Under the pieces are notes generated by a model, which saw nothing but the letters and a program-made list of their open reading frames with translations, was not told the DNA's origin and did no database searches. From positions 173,459-237,458 of the forward strand of contig NZ_LMFB01000013.1 in assembly GCF_001426685.1 (NCBI RefSeq): a stretch of DNA of 64,000 bases, in the 5' to 3' direction. Source of the DNA: Rhizobium sp. Root483D2 (lineage in GTDB: Bacteria > Pseudomonadota > Alphaproteobacteria > Rhizobiales > Rhizobiaceae). Positions 53,830 to 63,946 of the stretch are shown here, one piece after another. The position numbers were made by a program, and so were the translations under genes. Each line of letters starts with the position of its first letter. Position 1 is the first letter of the stretch.

Positions 53830-54300
53830 TTATTCAGCAGCGCCCGAAAGCAGCTTGATAGAACCGCCAGCCTTTTCGATCTTTTCGATCGCAGGCTTGG
53901 AAGCGCCGGCAACTTCGATCGTTACCTTTGCCGTCAGTTCGCCGTCGGCGAGAACGCGGACGCCATCCTTGGCGCGGCGGATCACGCCGGCAGCCGTCAG
54001 AGCAGCAGCATCGATGGCCTTGGAAACATCAAGCTTCTTGGCGTCGATGGCAGTCTGGATGCGGCCGAGCGACACGACAACAAAATCCGAACGGAAGATG
54101 TTGTTGAAGCCGCGCTTTGGCAGACGGCGGTAGATTGGCATCTGGCCGCCTTCGAAGCCGTTGATGGCAACGCCGGAACGGGCCTTCTGACCCTTGACAC
54201 CGCGGCCGGCAGTCTTGCCGGATCCGGAGCCGATACCACGGCCGAGACGCTTGCGGTTCTTGGTCGAACCTTCGTTGTCTTTGATTTCATTAAGTTTCAT
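53830..54300 (-). CDS. rplO: Ribosomal protein uL15
   Basis: 50S protein needed for late assembly. Family blocks [20 protein letters not shown] (20), then [40 protein letters not shown] and [14 protein letters not shown]. 156 residues, normal length. Next gene rpmD is 13 bases upstream on the transcript. Confidence 0.97.
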   Translation of the reverse strand: MKLNEIKDNEGSTKNRKRLGRGIGSGSGKTAGRGVKGQKARSGVAINGFEGGQMPIYRRLPKRGFNNIFRSDFVVVSLGRIQTAIDAKKLDVSKAIDAAALTAAGVIRRAKDGVRVLADGELTAKVTIEVAGASKPAIEKIEKAGGSIKLLSGAAE

Positions 54301-54313
54301 GATGGTATCCCCC

Positions 54314-54517
54314 TCACTTCTCGTCGACGACGCGAACGAGGTGCTGGACGGCCCGGATCATGCCGCGAACGGAAGGAGTGTCTTCCAGAACGCTGACCCG
54401 GTGCATCTTGTTGAGACCGAGACCGATCAGCGTTGCACGCTGTACGGCTGGGCGGCGAATGGGGCTGCCGATCTGTTCGACCGCAACCGTCTTCTTTGCA
54501 ACTTCTTTCTTAGCCAT
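54314..54517 (-). CDS. rpmD: Ribosomal protein uL30
   Basis: Small 50S protein of 67 residues: [20 protein letters not shown] followed by [20 protein letters not shown] and the helical end [15 protein letters not shown]. It begins with a Lys-rich leader typical in Rhizobiales. Between rpsE and rplO with 13-base gaps on both sides. Confidence 0.95.
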   Translation of the reverse strand: MAKKEVAKKTVAVEQIGSPIRRPAVQRATLIGLGLNKMHRVSVLEDTPSVRGMIRAVQHLVRVVDEK

Positions 54518-54530
54518 TGTTCAGGCTCCC

Positions 54531-55100
54531 TTATTCTTCGGAAGCAACGCCGGCGGATACGCGGCGGCTCTGCAGAGTGGCATATTTCATGCCGCGCTGA
54601 GCTGCGATATCCTTCGGGTGCATCTGGCTCTTCAGGGCGTCGAACGTGGCGCGAATCATGTTGTACGGGTTCGAAGAACCAGTCGACTTCGCAACAACGT
54701 CGTGCATGCCGAGCGTTTCGAAAACGGCGCGCATCGGGCCACCGGCGATGATACCGGTACCGGCCTTGGCGGCACGCAGCAGAACCTTGCCTGCGCCGTG
54801 ACGGCCATGAACGTCGTGATGAAGCGTGCGGCCCGAGCGCAGCGGAACGAAGATCAGTTCGCGCTTGGCAGCTTCGGTGGCCTTGCGGATGGCTTCCGGC
54901 ACTTCACGTGCCTTGCCATGGCCGAAGCCAACGCGGCCCTTCTGGTCGCCGACGACGACGAGCGCAGCAAAGCCGAAACGGCGGCCGCCCTTGACGACTT
55001 TTGCGACGCGGTTGATTGCTACGAGCTTGTCAACGAATTCGCTGTCGCGCTCCTCGCGGTTCTGGCGATCGTCGCGAGAACCTCTTTTTTCTTGTGCCAT
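54531..55100 (-). CDS. rpsE: Ribosomal protein uS5
   Basis: 30S protein that controls translational accuracy. Blocks: [20 protein letters not shown], then [40 protein letters not shown] and the RNA-binding end [20 protein letters not shown]. 189 residues. The spacer before it (55101-55240) holds a terminator-like hairpin (55145-55182) and A/G-rich tracts. Confidence 0.97.
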   Translation of the reverse strand: MAQEKRGSRDDRQNREERDSEFVDKLVAINRVAKVVKGGRRFGFAALVVVGDQKGRVGFGHGKAREVPEAIRKATEAAKRELIFVPLRSGRTLHHDVHGRHGAGKVLLRAAKAGTGIIAGGPMRAVFETLGMHDVVAKSTGSSNPYNMIRATFDALKSQMHPKDIAAQRGMKYATLQSRRVSAGVASEE

Positions 55101-55144
55101 TGTCCTTTTCCTTTTTCTTTTCCGGGTGCAATCGGCAGATTGAC

Positions 55145-55182
55145 AAAAAGTCGCCCCGCCCCTTCGAGGGAGCGGAAGCGAC
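55145..55182 (-). terminator. Terminator-like hairpin between rplR and rpsE
   Basis: On the minus strand GTCGC-TT-CCGC-T-CCC / GGG-GCGG-G-GCGAC forms a long stem with small bulges, followed by five T (TTTTTG). It lies about 60 bases after the rplR stop. Being internal to the operon, it is likely partial or regulated. Confidence 0.65.
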
Positions 55183-55240
55183 GCGCTTTATAAAAAGCGG
55201 TTCGATGATCCGCCCAGGCAAGCCCGGGTGGATATCATCT

Positions 55241-55603
55241 TTAGAAGTTCAGGCCACCCTCGCGGGCTGCCTCGGCGAGCGCCTTGACGCGGCCGTGATA
55301 GATGAAGGCGCCACGGTCAAAGACAACGTCCTTGACACCAGCCTTCGAGGCGCGCTCTGCGAGGAGCTTGCCAACGGCAGCAGCTGCTGCCGTGTCAGCA
55401 CCCGTCTTGAGAGACGGACGCAGATCCGTGTCGAGTGTCGAGGCAGACGCAACGGTCTTGCCAGCAACATCATCGATAACCTGTGCGTAGATGTTCTTCG
55501 ACGAGCGATGAACGGACAGGCGCAGACGGCCATTGGCCACTGCCTTGACTTGACGGCGCACGCGGCTGGCGCGGCGCACAAGTGTATCTTTCCTTGTAGC
55601 CAT
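55241..55603 (-). CDS. rplR: Ribosomal protein uL18
   Basis: 50S protein bound to 5S rRNA. Blocks: [20 protein letters not shown] (20), [20 protein letters not shown] and the end [20 protein letters not shown]. 120 residues. It follows rplF after 12 bases; a spacer of 140 bases separates it from rpsE. Confidence 0.97.
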   Translation of the reverse strand: MATRKDTLVRRASRVRRQVKAVANGRLRLSVHRSSKNIYAQVIDDVAGKTVASASTLDTDLRPSLKTGADTAAAAAVGKLLAERASKAGVKDVVFDRGAFIYHGRVKALAEAAREGGLNF

Positions 55604-55615
55604 TTCGCGTGATCC

Positions 55616-56152
55616 TTACTTCTTCTTGCCTTCTTTGCGGACAATCCGCTCGCCAGCATACTTGACGCCCTTGCCCTTGTAGGGCTCGGGGCCACGGTAT
55701 TCGCGGATTTCCGCCGCGACCTGGCCGACCTGCTGCTTGTTGATGCCGGTGACGACGATTTCCGTCGGCTTGGGCACAGCAATCGAGATGCCTTCCGGAG
55801 TCTGATAGACCACGTCGTGGCTGAAACCGAGTGCCAGCTGCAGGTTCTTGCCCTGAAGCGACGCGCGGTAACCGACGCCGTTGATTTCGAGCTTGCGCTC
55901 GTAACCGTCCTTGACGCCCTTGAAGATGTTTTCGATCATCGTGCGGGACATGCCCCACTTGGACCGTGCATCCTTGGACTGGTCAACCGGGGTCACCGAC
56001 ACCGCGTTGTTGTCTTCCAGCTTTACGACGACTTCGTCGTTAGCAACGAAGAAGAGTTCGCCTTTCGGGCCCTTTGCAGTCACTGTCTGGCCATTAACCG
56101 TGGCCGTGACACCTGCAGGAACCGGAACGGGCTTTTTACCGATACGAGACAT
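55616..56152 (-). CDS. rplF: Ribosomal protein uL6
   Basis: 50S protein near the factor-binding site, two copies of an RRM-like fold. Blocks [20 protein letters not shown] (20), [40 protein letters not shown] and the end [20 protein letters not shown]. 178 residues, normal length. Between rpsH and rplR. Confidence 0.97.
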   Translation of the reverse strand: MSRIGKKPVPVPAGVTATVNGQTVTAKGPKGELFFVANDEVVVKLEDNNAVSVTPVDQSKDARSKWGMSRTMIENIFKGVKDGYERKLEINGVGYRASLQGKNLQLALGFSHDVVYQTPEGISIAVPKPTEIVVTGINKQQVGQVAAEIREYRGPEPYKGKGVKYAGERIVRKEGKKK

Positions 56153-56195
56153 ATTTCAAACCTGTCTGTCCGTTATGGAGATCACTGCAACCGTA

Positions 56196-56594
56196 TTAGA
56201 ATACGGAGCAGAGAACCTCGCCACCAACGTTCTGTTCGCGTGCCTGATGATCGGCCATCACACCCTTCGGAGTCGAAAGGATAGTGATACCGAGACCGTT
56301 CGCGACCTGCGGAATGGACTTGACCGAGACATAAACCCGGCGGCCCGGCTTGGATACGCGGCCGATCTCACGGATCACCGACGCACCTTCATAGTATTTC
56401 AGTTCGATGTTGATCTCGGCCTTGCCGTTACCAAATTCGGTTTCCGAATACCCGCGGATGTAGCCTTCAGCCTGAAGGACATCCAGAACGCGTGCGCGCA
56501 GCTTGGAAGCCGGCGTGGAAACGCTCGACTTGCGGCGGGCAGCACCGTTGCGGATACGTGTGAGCATATCGCCCAGCGGATCAGTCATTGCCAT
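56196..56594 (-). CDS. rpsH: Ribosomal protein uS8
   Basis: 30S assembly protein that also binds its own mRNA in many bacteria. Blocks [20 protein letters not shown] (20), [35 protein letters not shown]-type [20 protein letters not shown] and the end [20 protein letters not shown]. 132 residues. Follows rpsN after 12 bases. Confidence 0.97.
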   Translation of the reverse strand: MAMTDPLGDMLTRIRNGAARRKSSVSTPASKLRARVLDVLQAEGYIRGYSETEFGNGKAEINIELKYYEGASVIREIGRVSKPGRRVYVSVKSIPQVANGLGITILSTPKGVMADHQAREQNVGGEVLCSVF

Positions 56595-56606
56595 GTACCC
56601 GTCTCC

Positions 56607-56912
56607 TTACCAGCTCGACTTAACAATGCCCGGCACCTTGCCGAAATTGCCAAGTTCACGAAGCGCAATACGCGACATCTTGAGTTTGCGATAATATGCG
56701 CGCGGACGACCTGTCACTTCGCAACGGTTGCGAACGCGGGTCTTGGAGCCGTCACGCGGGAGGCTGGCCAGCTTCAGAGTAGCCTTGAAACGCTCTTCGA
56801 TCGGAAGAGACTGGTTCATGATGGTGGCCTTCAGGGCTGCGCGCTTGGACGCATCCTGGGCAACCGACTTACGGCGGCGATTGTTTTTTTCAATTGCGCT
56901 CGTCTTCGCCAT
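56607..56912 (-). CDS. rpsN: Ribosomal protein uS14 (zinc-free type)
   Basis: 30S protein of 101 residues: [20 protein letters not shown] (20), [20 protein letters not shown], then [20 protein letters not shown]. The long form without the four zinc cysteines (only one Cys) is normal for proteobacteria. Follows rplE after 31 bases. Confidence 0.97.
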   Translation of the reverse strand: MAKTSAIEKNNRRRKSVAQDASKRAALKATIMNQSLPIEERFKATLKLASLPRDGSKTRVRNRCEVTGRPRAYYRKLKMSRIALRELGNFGKVPGIVKSSW

Positions 56913-56943
56913 TCAACTTAATCCTTCTGCTTGTCGTTACGGC

Positions 56944-57504
56944 TTACTGGCGAAACGGGAAGTTGAACTCTGTGAGCAGAGCGCGTGCTTCGTCGTCGTT
57001 CGTTGCCGTCGTGCAAACGATGATGTCCATGCCCCACATCTGATCAACCTTGTCGTAGTTGATCTCCGGGAACACAATGTGTTCCTTGACACCCATGGCG
57101 AAGTTGCCACGGCCGTCAAAGCTCTTCGGATTCAGGCCGCGGAAATCTCGAACGCGCGGCAGCGCGATGTTGATCAGGCGGTCCAGGAATTCGTACATGC
57201 GAACGCCGCGCAGGGTAACCTTTGCGCCGATCGGCATGCCTTCGCGCAGCTTGAAGCCGGCGATGGAGGTGCGGGCCTTGGTGATGACCGGCTTCTGGCC
57301 GGCAATCGCTGCGAGGTCTGCTGCAGCAACCGTTGGCTTCTTCGAGTCAGCCGTCGATTCACCAACACCCATGTTGATCACGATCTTGTCGAGGCGCGGG
57401 ATCTGCATGACGTTTGCGTAGGAGAACTTCTCCTGCATCGCCTTGGAGATACGCTCGACATATTCGGTCTTGAGCCGCGGCTCATACTTCTTGGTGTCAG
57501 CCAT
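56944..57504 (-). CDS. rplE: Ribosomal protein uL5
   Basis: 50S protein that links 5S rRNA and contacts the P-site tRNA. Blocks [20 protein letters not shown] (20), [22 protein letters not shown] [20 protein letters not shown], and the end [20 protein letters not shown]. 186 residues. ATG 57504 overlaps the rplX stop by eight bases. Confidence 0.96.
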   Translation of the reverse strand: MADTKKYEPRLKTEYVERISKAMQEKFSYANVMQIPRLDKIVINMGVGESTADSKKPTVAAADLAAIAGQKPVITKARTSIAGFKLREGMPIGAKVTLRGVRMYEFLDRLINIALPRVRDFRGLNPKSFDGRGNFAMGVKEHIVFPEINYDKVDQMWGMDIIVCTTATNDDEARALLTEFNFPFRQ

Positions 57505-57808
57505 CGATCGACACTCCCGAACGCTTTGCAACGCGAACCTTCTTGTCGCCGTCGATCTTGAAACCGACGCGGGTCGGCTTGCCGTCCTGCGGATCGGCGA
57601 TCGCGAGATTCGACAGATGAATCGACGCTTCCTTGTTGATGATACCGGCTTCCTGGGCCTGGGTCTGGCGCTGGTGACGCTTCACCATGTTCACGCCACG
57701 CACAACGGCCCGGTCTTCCTTCGGCAGAACCTGGAGAACTTCCCCGGAACGGCCCTTGTCCTTGCCGGTCAATACGACGACTTTGTCGCCCTTGCGAATC
57801 TTTTGCAT
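57497..57808 (-). CDS. rplX: Ribosomal protein uL24
   Basis: 50S assembly initiator of 103 residues with a KOW motif: [20 protein letters not shown] (20), [20 protein letters not shown] and the end [17 protein letters not shown]. It overlaps rplE by eight bases, a sign of coupled translation, and follows rplN after 12 bases. Confidence 0.96.
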   Translation of the reverse strand: MQKIRKGDKVVVLTGKDKGRSGEVLQVLPKEDRAVVRGVNMVKRHQRQTQAQEAGIINKEASIHLSNLAIADPQDGKPTRVGFKIDGDKKVRVAKRSGVSIDG

Positions 57809-57820
57809 CTCAATCGCTCC

Positions 57821-58189
57821 TTACAGTACTTCTGGAGCCAGCGAGATGATCTTCATGTGGTTCTTGGCGCGAAGTTCGCGCGGAACCGGTCCGAAGATAC
57901 GGGTGCCGATCGGCTCTTTCTTGTTGTCGATAAGAACAGCTGCGTTGTTATCGAACCGGATGACGCTGCCGTCGGGACGACGGATGTCCTTGGCTGTGCG
58001 AACGACAACCGCCTTCATCACATCACCCTTCTTGACGCGGCCGCGCGGAATAGCTTCCTTGATCGAAACGACGATAATGTCGCCGACCGAAGCGTACTTG
58101 CGCTTGGAGCCGCCCAGCACCTTGATGCACATGACACGACGTGCGCCGGAATTATCCGCCACGTCGAGGTTTGTTTGCATCTGAATCAT
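57821..58189 (-). CDS. rplN: Ribosomal protein uL14
   Basis: 50S protein at the subunit interface. Blocks [20 protein letters not shown] (20), [40 protein letters not shown] and the end [16 protein letters not shown]. 122 residues. A 239-base spacer with a terminator-like hairpin (58345-58366) precedes it. Confidence 0.97.
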   Translation of the reverse strand: MIQMQTNLDVADNSGARRVMCIKVLGGSKRKYASVGDIIVVSIKEAIPRGRVKKGDVMKAVVVRTAKDIRRPDGSVIRFDNNAAVLIDNKKEPIGTRIFGPVPRELRAKNHMKIISLAPEVL

Positions 58190-58344
58190 GTCAGGTCGCC
58201 TTCTTGTTGTGACCGGACCGGTTGGGCCAACCTCATCAGATTGAGGGCCCCCTGTTCCAGCTTCTAAATTTCTGTTCTCGCGCGGGATCGATCGTTGCCA
58301 GGGTGGTTTCCTGAAACAGGACCTTCCGTGCGCTCAAAGCAAAA

Positions 58345-58366
58345 GAACGCTCGTAGTCGAGCGTCC
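58345..58366 (-). terminator. Terminator-like hairpin between rpsQ and rplN
   Basis: On the minus strand ACGCTCG (loop ACTA) CGAGCGT with flanking GGA/TTC is followed by TTTTGC. It sits 63 bases past the rpsQ stop, so transcription must partly pass it to express rplN and the genes after. Confidence 0.6.
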
Positions 58367-58428
58367 TTGCGCTGCTTCATACAGATTTTCGCAGCCGACG
58401 CAAGGGCCGGATGCGAAACTCTTAAGAA

Positions 58429-58665
58429 TTAGGCCTGAACGGTAACCACTGTCCAGGTCTTGTCCTTGGAAATCGGCGCGCATTCCTCGATGGAAACCTG
58501 ATCGCCGACCTTGTACTGGTTGTTCTCGTCATGCGCCTTGTACTTCTTGGACCGGCGAACGGTCTTCTGGAAGATCGGGTGCGCGAAACGACGTTCGACA
58601 CGGACCACGACGGTCTTATCGTTCTTGTCGCTGACGACTGTGCCCTGCAGAATGCGTTTTGGCAT
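58429..58665 (-). CDS. rpsQ: Ribosomal protein uS17
   Basis: 30S protein of 78 residues: [20 protein letters not shown] (20), [40 protein letters not shown]. Typical short OB-fold protein. Between rpmC and the rplN spacer. Confidence 0.96.
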   Translation of the reverse strand: MPKRILQGTVVSDKNDKTVVVRVERRFAHPIFQKTVRRSKKYKAHDENNQYKVGDQVSIEECAPISKDKTWTVVTVQA

Positions 58666-58677
58666 ATTCTTAGTTCC

Positions 58678-58878
58678 TTAAGCCTTGGCTTCTGCCGCCT
58701 TCTGGCGGGCAATGGTTTTGACGCGCGCAATATCCTTGCGGACTTCATTGATGCGCGACGACTTTTCGAGCTGGCCTGTGGCCTTCTGGAAGCGCAGGTT
58801 GAACTGCTCCTTCTTCAGCTTGGCAAGCTCTTCGTTGAGCTGATCGGCGCTGAGCGCGCGGACGGTATCGGCTTTCAT
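58678..58878 (-). CDS. rpmC: Ribosomal protein uL29
   Basis: Small (66-residue) 50S helical-hairpin protein near the exit tunnel, contact site for trigger factor and [23 protein letters not shown] (20) is the family core, followed by [24 protein letters not shown] helices. Follows rplP after 13 bases. Confidence 0.96.
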   Translation of the reverse strand: MKADTVRALSADQLNEELAKLKKEQFNLRFQKATGQLEKSSRINEVRKDIARVKTIARQKAAEAKA

Positions 58879-58891
58879 TGGGCTTTACTCC

Positions 58892-59305
58892 TTACTCTGC
58901 AATGCGCTGAACGAAGCGCGTCTTGACAGAGAGTTTCGCAGCACCAAGGCGAAGCGCCTCACGGGCGAGTTCTTCGCTGACGCCGTCGATTTCGAACATC
59001 ATTCGGCCGGGCTTGACCTTGCAAGCCCAATATTCAACCGAACCCTTACCTTTACCCATGCGGACTTCGGTCGGCTTTGCCGTGACCGGTACGTCTGGGA
59101 ATACGCGGATCCATACGCGGCCGGCACGTTTCATGTGACGGGTGATCGCGCGGCGGGCCGCTTCGATCTCGCGTGCGTTTACGCGGTTCGGCTCCTGAGA
59201 CTTCAGGCCGAATTCACCGAAAGCAAGGTCGGAACCGCCCTTGGCAACGCCCTTGATGCGTCCCTTGAACTGCTTGCGGTACTTAGTGCGCTTTGGCTGC
59301 AACAT
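58892..59305 (-). CDS. rplP: Ribosomal protein uL16
   Basis: 50S protein near the peptidyl-transferase centre. Blocks [20 protein letters not shown] (20), [40 protein letters not shown] and the end [20 protein letters not shown]. 137 residues. Follows rpsC after 38 bases. Confidence 0.97.
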   Translation of the reverse strand: MLQPKRTKYRKQFKGRIKGVAKGGSDLAFGEFGLKSQEPNRVNAREIEAARRAITRHMKRAGRVWIRVFPDVPVTAKPTEVRMGKGKGSVEYWACKVKPGRMMFEIDGVSEELAREALRLGAAKLSVKTRFVQRIAE

Positions 59306-59343
59306 TTTTTTAATTCTCCGATATTAGCTGCCAGGAACGACTG

Positions 59344-60057
59344 TTACGCGTTTTCGCGACGACGGTTGTTGCTGCTGGGGCCCTGGGCATCTGCCTCGGA
59401 CGAACGACGCTCGGAAGCCATCGGATCGTGTTCGAGGATTTCGCCCTTAAAGATCCAGACCTTGATGCCGCAGATACCGAAAGCGGTCTTGGCTTCAGCC
59501 ACACCGTAGTCGATGTCGGCGCGAAGCGTGTGCAACGGCACGCGGCCTTCACGGTACCATTCGGTACGCGCAATTTCAGCACCGCCGAGACGGCCACCGC
59601 AGGTGATCTTGATGCCTTCGGCGCCAAGACGCATTGCGGACTGAACGGCACGCTTCATCGCACGGCGGAAAGCCACGCGGCGTTCGAGCTGCTGAGCGAT
59701 CGACTGGGCGACGAGCGTCGAGTCGACTTCCGGCTTGCGCACTTCAACGATGTTGAGGTGCGTTTCCGACTTGGTCATCTCGCCGATCTTCTTGCGCAGC
59801 TTTTCGATGTCTGCGCCCTTCTTGCCGATGATCAGGCCCGGGCGAGCCGAGTGGATCGTGACGCGGCACTTCTTGTGCGGACGCTCGATGACCACCTTGG
59901 CGATACCGGCCTGCTTCAGCTCTTCCATGACGTAGGCACGGATCTTCAGGTCTTCGTGAAGAAGCTGACCGTATTCTGCATTGTCGGCGAACCAACGGCT
60001 ATCCCAGGTACGGTTGATGCCGAGGCGGAAGCCGACTGGATTGATCTTCTGACCCAT
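59344..60057 (-). CDS. rpsC: Ribosomal protein uS3
   Basis: 30S protein at the mRNA entry site, with a KH domain. Blocks [20 protein letters not shown] (20), [40 protein letters not shown] and the C-terminal [20 protein letters not shown]. 237 residues with a Lys/Arg-rich tail. Its ATG overlaps the rplV stop by one base at 60057. Confidence 0.97.
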   Translation of the reverse strand: MGQKINPVGFRLGINRTWDSRWFADNAEYGQLLHEDLKIRAYVMEELKQAGIAKVVIERPHKKCRVTIHSARPGLIIGKKGADIEKLRKKIGEMTKSETHLNIVEVRKPEVDSTLVAQSIAQQLERRVAFRRAMKRAVQSAMRLGAEGIKITCGGRLGGAEIARTEWYREGRVPLHTLRADIDYGVAEAKTAFGICGIKVWIFKGEILEHDPMASERRSSEADAQGPSSNNRRRENA

Positions 60058-60446
60058 TATGCGGCCTCCCCTTTAGCTTCGACTTCGCGAACAACGATCG
60101 TCAGATGCGCGAAAGGCTTTTCGATACGCGATGCACGGCCACGGCCACGAGCGTGGAAACGCTTCATGACGATGGACTTGCCAACGTAAGCTTCGGCAAC
60201 GATCAGGCTGTCGACGTCGAGATCGTGGTTGTTTTCTGCGTTAGCGATCGCAGATTCCAACGTCTTCTTGACAGTGTCCGAGATCCGCTTGCGCGAGAAC
60301 TCGAGTTCGGCCAGAGCCCGGTCGACCTTCTTGCCGCGGATCATCGCAGCTACCAGGTTGAGCTTCTGGGGGCTGACGCGGATCGTGCGCGCGATTGCCT
60401 GCGCCTCGTTATCCTTCAGCCGGCGTTCGGCTTTTGCCTTGCCCAT
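60057..60446 (-). CDS. rplV: Ribosomal protein uL22
   Basis: 50S protein lining the exit tunnel. Blocks [20 protein letters not shown] (20), [40 protein letters not shown] and the end [20 protein letters not shown]. 129 residues. It overlaps rpsC by one base and follows rpsS by two bases. Confidence 0.97.
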   Translation of the reverse strand: MGKAKAERRLKDNEAQAIARTIRVSPQKLNLVAAMIRGKKVDRALAELEFSRKRISDTVKKTLESAIANAENNHDLDVDSLIVAEAYVGKSIVMKRFHARGRGRASRIEKPFAHLTIVVREVEAKGEAA

Positions 60447-60448
60447 AA

Positions 60449-60727
60449 TTACTTCCTCTTTGCCTTCTTGTCCGCACCGTGACCGTAATAGGTCCGGGTC
60501 GGAGAGAATTCACCGAACTTGTGGCCGATCATGTCTTCGTTGACACTGACCGGAACATGCTTGCTGCCATTGTAGACGCCGAACGTGAGACCGACGAACT
60601 GCGGCAGGATGGTGGAGCGACGGCTCCACATCTTGATCACTTCGTTGCGGCCGCCTTCACGAACCTTCTCAGCCTTCTTGAGAAGATAGCCGTCAACAAA
60701 CGGACCTTTCCATACTGAACGAGTCAT
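60449..60727 (-). CDS. rpsS: Ribosomal protein uS19
   Basis: 30S head protein of 92 residues: [20 protein letters not shown] (20), then [24 protein letters not shown] block and [20 protein letters not shown] at the end. Follows rplB after 15 bases. Confidence 0.97.
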   Translation of the reverse strand: MTRSVWKGPFVDGYLLKKAEKVREGGRNEVIKMWSRRSTILPQFVGLTFGVYNGSKHVPVSVNEDMIGHKFGEFSPTRTYYGHGADKKAKRK

Positions 60728-60742
60728 TGGAGACTTCCTCTC

Positions 60743-61579
60743 TTACTTCTTACGCTGATGACGCGAGCGCATGATGAACTTGTCGGTCGACTTGTTCGAG
60801 CGCGTACGCTTGCCCTTGGTGGGCTTACCCCATGGCGAAACCGGATGACGGCCACCCGAGGTGCGGCCTTCACCACCGCCGTGCGGATGGTCAACAGGGT
60901 TCATGACGACGCCGCGAACGTGCGGACGCTTGCCACGCCAAACCGAACGACCGGCCTTGCCGTCGTTGATGTTGCCGTGATCGGGATTGGAGACTGCACC
61001 GACCGTTGCAAGGCAGGAGCCGTGCACCAGGCGCTGTTCGCCAGACGACAGGCGAAGGATCGCCATGCCCTGGTCGCGGCCAACCAGCTGAACGTAGGCG
61101 CCAGCAGAGCGAGCGATCTGACCGCCCTTGCCCGGCTTCATCTCGACGTTGTGAACGATCGAACCAACCGGCATGTACTGAAGCGGCATGGTGTTGCCCG
61201 GCTTCACGTCAACCTGCTTTTCCGAAGCGATCACCTTGTCGCCGGCAGCAAGGCGCTGCGGAGCGATGATGTAGGCCTGTTCGCCGTCCGCATAGTCGAT
61301 CAGCGCTATGAATGCCGTGCGGTTCGGGTCATATTCGAGGCGTGCAACCGTGCCTTCGACGTCGAACTTGCGACGCTTGAAGTCGATCAGACGGTAGGTA
61401 CGCTTGTGACCACCGCCCTGGAAACGCACGGTGATGCGGCCAGTGTTGTTACGTCCGCCCTTGGAGGACAGGCCTTCGGTCAGCGACTTGACCGGCTTGC
61501 CCTTGTGCAGGCCGGACCGGTCGACGATGACCAGCTGGCGCTGGCTCGGGGTGGTCGGATTGAAACTTTTCAATGCCAT
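60743..61579 (-). CDS. rplB: Ribosomal protein uL2
   Basis: 50S protein close to the peptidyl-transferase centre. Blocks [20 protein letters not shown] (20), [40 protein letters not shown] and the end [20 protein letters not shown]. 278 residues, normal length. Follows rplW after 11 bases. Confidence 0.97.
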   Translation of the reverse strand: MALKSFNPTTPSQRQLVIVDRSGLHKGKPVKSLTEGLSSKGGRNNTGRITVRFQGGGHKRTYRLIDFKRRKFDVEGTVARLEYDPNRTAFIALIDYADGEQAYIIAPQRLAAGDKVIASEKQVDVKPGNTMPLQYMPVGSIVHNVEMKPGKGGQIARSAGAYVQLVGRDQGMAILRLSSGEQRLVHGSCLATVGAVSNPDHGNINDGKAGRSVWRGKRPHVRGVVMNPVDHPHGGGEGRTSGGRHPVSPWGKPTKGKRTRSNKSTDKFIMRSRHQRKK

Positions 61580-61590
61580 TGTTCTATTCC

Positions 61591-61884
61591 TCAGAGTCCG
61601 GTGGAGACGTCGATGGTCTGACCGTCAGCGAGCGTGACGATAGCCTTCTTGACGTCCTTTTGCCGGCCCGCGAAGCCGCGGAAGCGCTTCAGCTTGCCCT
61701 TGCGGACCAGCGTGTTCACAGCCGTAACCTTGACGCCGAACAGTGCTTCGATCGCAGCCTTGATTTCAGGCTTCGACGCACCCTTGGCGACGTTGAAGAT
61801 GACCTGGTTCTGTTCAGAAACCAGCGACGACTTTTCGGTGATCGACGGAGCGAGGATCACATCATAGTGGCGAAGGTCAGTCAT
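61591..61884 (-). CDS. rplW: Ribosomal protein uL23
   Basis: 50S protein at the exit tunnel, binding site for SRP. Blocks [20 protein letters not shown] (20), [20 protein letters not shown] and the end [17 protein letters not shown]. 97 residues. Its stop overlaps the rplD start by four bases. Confidence 0.97.
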   Translation of the reverse strand: MTDLRHYDVILAPSITEKSSLVSEQNQVIFNVAKGASKPEIKAAIEALFGVKVTAVNTLVRKGKLKRFRGFAGRQKDVKKAIVTLADGQTIDVSTGL

Positions 61885-62501
61885 TTGAACCGCTCCTCAA
61901 GAGCTTCAACTGCTGCTTTGGACAGGACGAGCTTGCCGCGGCGCAGAATGTCATAAACGTTGATGCCCTGCACCGGCAGAACGTCCACATTCGGGATGTT
62001 CTGAGCTGCGAGCTTGAAATTGCTGTCGAGTTCGGCGCCGCCGATGAACAGCACGTTGGTCAGGCCGAGCGTTGCGAATGCGCCGGTCAGCACCTTCGTC
62101 TTGGCTTCGGTTGCAACCAGGCTGTCAACGATGATCAGCTCTTCGGCACGCAGCTTGGCAGACAGCGCATGGCGCAGGCCGAGAGCACGTACCTTCTTGG
62201 GCAGGTCATGGGCGTGGCTGCGAACAACCGGGCCGTGAGCCTTACCACCGCCGCGGAACTGCGGAGCACGAGCCGAATGGTGACGAGCGCGGCCCGTACC
62301 CTTCTGCTTGAACATCTTGGCGCCGGTGCGTGCAATTTCTGCGCGACCCTTGGCCTTGTGCGTACCCTGCTGCTTCTTGGCAAGCTGCCAGCGAACGACG
62401 CGGGCAATGATATCTTCGCGCGGCTCGAGGCCGAAAATCGCGTCGGACAGGGAAACCTTACCGGCCTCTTTGCCCTCGAGTGTGGTGACGTTGAGATCCA
62501 T
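61881..62501 (-). CDS. rplD: Ribosomal protein uL4
   Basis: 50S exit-tunnel protein; in E. coli it also represses its own operon by binding the leader. Blocks [20 protein letters not shown] (20), [40 protein letters not shown] and the end [20 protein letters not shown]. 206 residues. Overlaps rplW by four bases and follows rplC after 12 bases. Confidence 0.97.
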   Translation of the reverse strand: MDLNVTTLEGKEAGKVSLSDAIFGLEPREDIIARVVRWQLAKKQQGTHKAKGRAEIARTGAKMFKQKGTGRARHHSARAPQFRGGGKAHGPVVRSHAHDLPKKVRALGLRHALSAKLRAEELIIVDSLVATEAKTKVLTGAFATLGLTNVLFIGGAELDSNFKLAAQNIPNVDVLPVQGINVYDILRRGKLVLSKAAVEALEERFK

Positions 62502-62513
62502 GATCTGGCCCCC

Positions 62514-63194
62514 TTACTTGGCTGCGCGCACAGCGGCAGGACGCGGAGCGTCAGCCGGAGTGCCGGACTTGATGGCGTCGCGAACGACGATCCATGCGCC
62601 CTTGGAGCCGGGTACGGCGCCCTTGACGAGGATCAGACCGCGGTCTTCATCGGTGGAGACCACTTCCAGGTTCTGGGTGGTGATGCGTGTCTGACCCATG
62701 TGGCCAGCCATGCGCTTACCCTTCCAGACGCGGCCCGGATCCTGGTTGGAACCAGTCGAACCATGCGAACGGTGCGAGACGGACACGCCGTGCGTTGCAC
62801 GCAGACCGCCGAAGTTATGGCGCTTCATGGCACCGGCAAAACCCTTACCGGCAGATGTACCGGTAACGTCGACCAGCTGGCCGGCGACGAAATGGTTTGC
62901 AGTGAGCTCAGCGCCGACGTCGATCAGATTGTCCGACGAAACGCGGAATTCAACGACCTTGGCCTTCGGCTCTACGCTGGCGGCAGCGAACTGGCCACGC
63001 AACGGCTTGCTCGTGTTCTTGACTTTAGCCTGGCCAGCACCGAGCTGAACTGCGGTGTAGCCATTCTTGTCTTCTGTGCGATGGGCAACAACTTGTACGT
63101 TTTCCATCCGCAATACTGTAACTGGGATGTGCTCACCAGCGTCGTTATAGACGCGGGTCATCCCAATCTTCTGTGCAATCACACCTGAACGCAT
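62514..63194 (-). CDS. rplC: Ribosomal protein uL3
   Basis: 50S protein needed early in assembly. Blocks [20 protein letters not shown] (20), [40 protein letters not shown] and the end [24 protein letters not shown]. 226 residues. Follows rpsJ after a 151-base spacer that contains a CGGCC/GGCCG hairpin. Confidence 0.97.
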   Translation of the reverse strand: MRSGVIAQKIGMTRVYNDAGEHIPVTVLRMENVQVVAHRTEDKNGYTAVQLGAGQAKVKNTSKPLRGQFAAASVEPKAKVVEFRVSSDNLIDVGAELTANHFVAGQLVDVTGTSAGKGFAGAMKRHNFGGLRATHGVSVSHRSHGSTGSNQDPGRVWKGKRMAGHMGQTRITTQNLEVVSTDEDRGLILVKGAVPGSKGAWIVVRDAIKSGTPADAPRPAAVRAAK

Positions 63195-63345
63195 TGGTTC
63201 ATTCCTCTTAAGAGTTAGCCACGGAGAAGACCCCGTTGCATCTCTGGTTTAAGGTCTCCCCTCATCACCCGGCCCTATGGCCGCAAGATTGGGGTCGCCC
63301 GTTTTTGGAAGCCGTTGGACCGAAATCCACGTACCTTCCTTGTTT

Positions 63346-63654
63346 TTAAAGCTTGATTTCCACGTCCACGCCGGCAGCGAGGTCGAGCTTCATCAGCGCG
63401 TCAACAGTCTGGGGCGTAGGATCGACGATATCGAGGAGGCGCTTGTGGGTGCGCATCTCGAACTGTTCACGGCTCTTCTTATCGACGTGGGGCGAGCGGT
63501 TTACAGTAAACTTTTCAATCCGGGTAGGAAGCGGCACCGGACCACGAACCGAAGCGCCTGTGCGCTTGGCCGTCGAAACGATTTCCCGCGTGGAGGCATC
63601 AAGAATCCGGTGATCAAACGCCTTGAGGCGGATACGGATATTCTGGCCGTTCAT
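63346..63654 (-). CDS. rpsJ: Ribosomal protein uS10
   Basis: 30S head protein, also NusE in antitermination with NusB. The 102-residue family form: [20 protein letters not shown] (20), [20 protein letters not shown] and the end [20 protein letters not shown]. The frame extends upstream without homology, so ATG 63654 is taken. The 292 bases to tuf (63655-63946) hold the likely S10 promoter, but no convincing consensus pair; a GTATAT element near 63787 with TTGTGT upstream has spacing that is too short. Confidence 0.97.
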
Positions 63655-63904
63655 TCGAGTTATCCTTGTTGTTGTTAGCGAATGCCACAGATGAGGCAGT
63701 TCGTTAGTCGTTTCCGGGTGCTGATGCTTCAAAGAGCCCAAAGAGCAAATCGCTCTCTGTCCGTTTCTGCAATTCGACCCGCCACATATACGGAATCGGC
63801 GTCCGACACAATGACCGAACGCCCACGAAAGCACGTTTTTTCGCGCTTCCGTCAATTCGAGAGGCATACACCTTCAGGTGCAGGCTTCGACCAGCAAATA
63901 TTCA

Positions 63905-63933
63905 GGAAAGCGGCACACTAAGTGCCGCTTTCC
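63905..63933 (-). terminator. Hairpin after tuf
   Basis: A perfect 12-pair stem (GGAAAGCGGCAC / GTGCCGCTTTCC, loop of 5) lies 14 bases past the tuf stop. On the minus strand it is followed by TGAATATTTG rather than a T-run, so termination is likely but perhaps partial. Confidence 0.65.
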
Positions 63934-63946
63934 AACCGAGTAAAAC

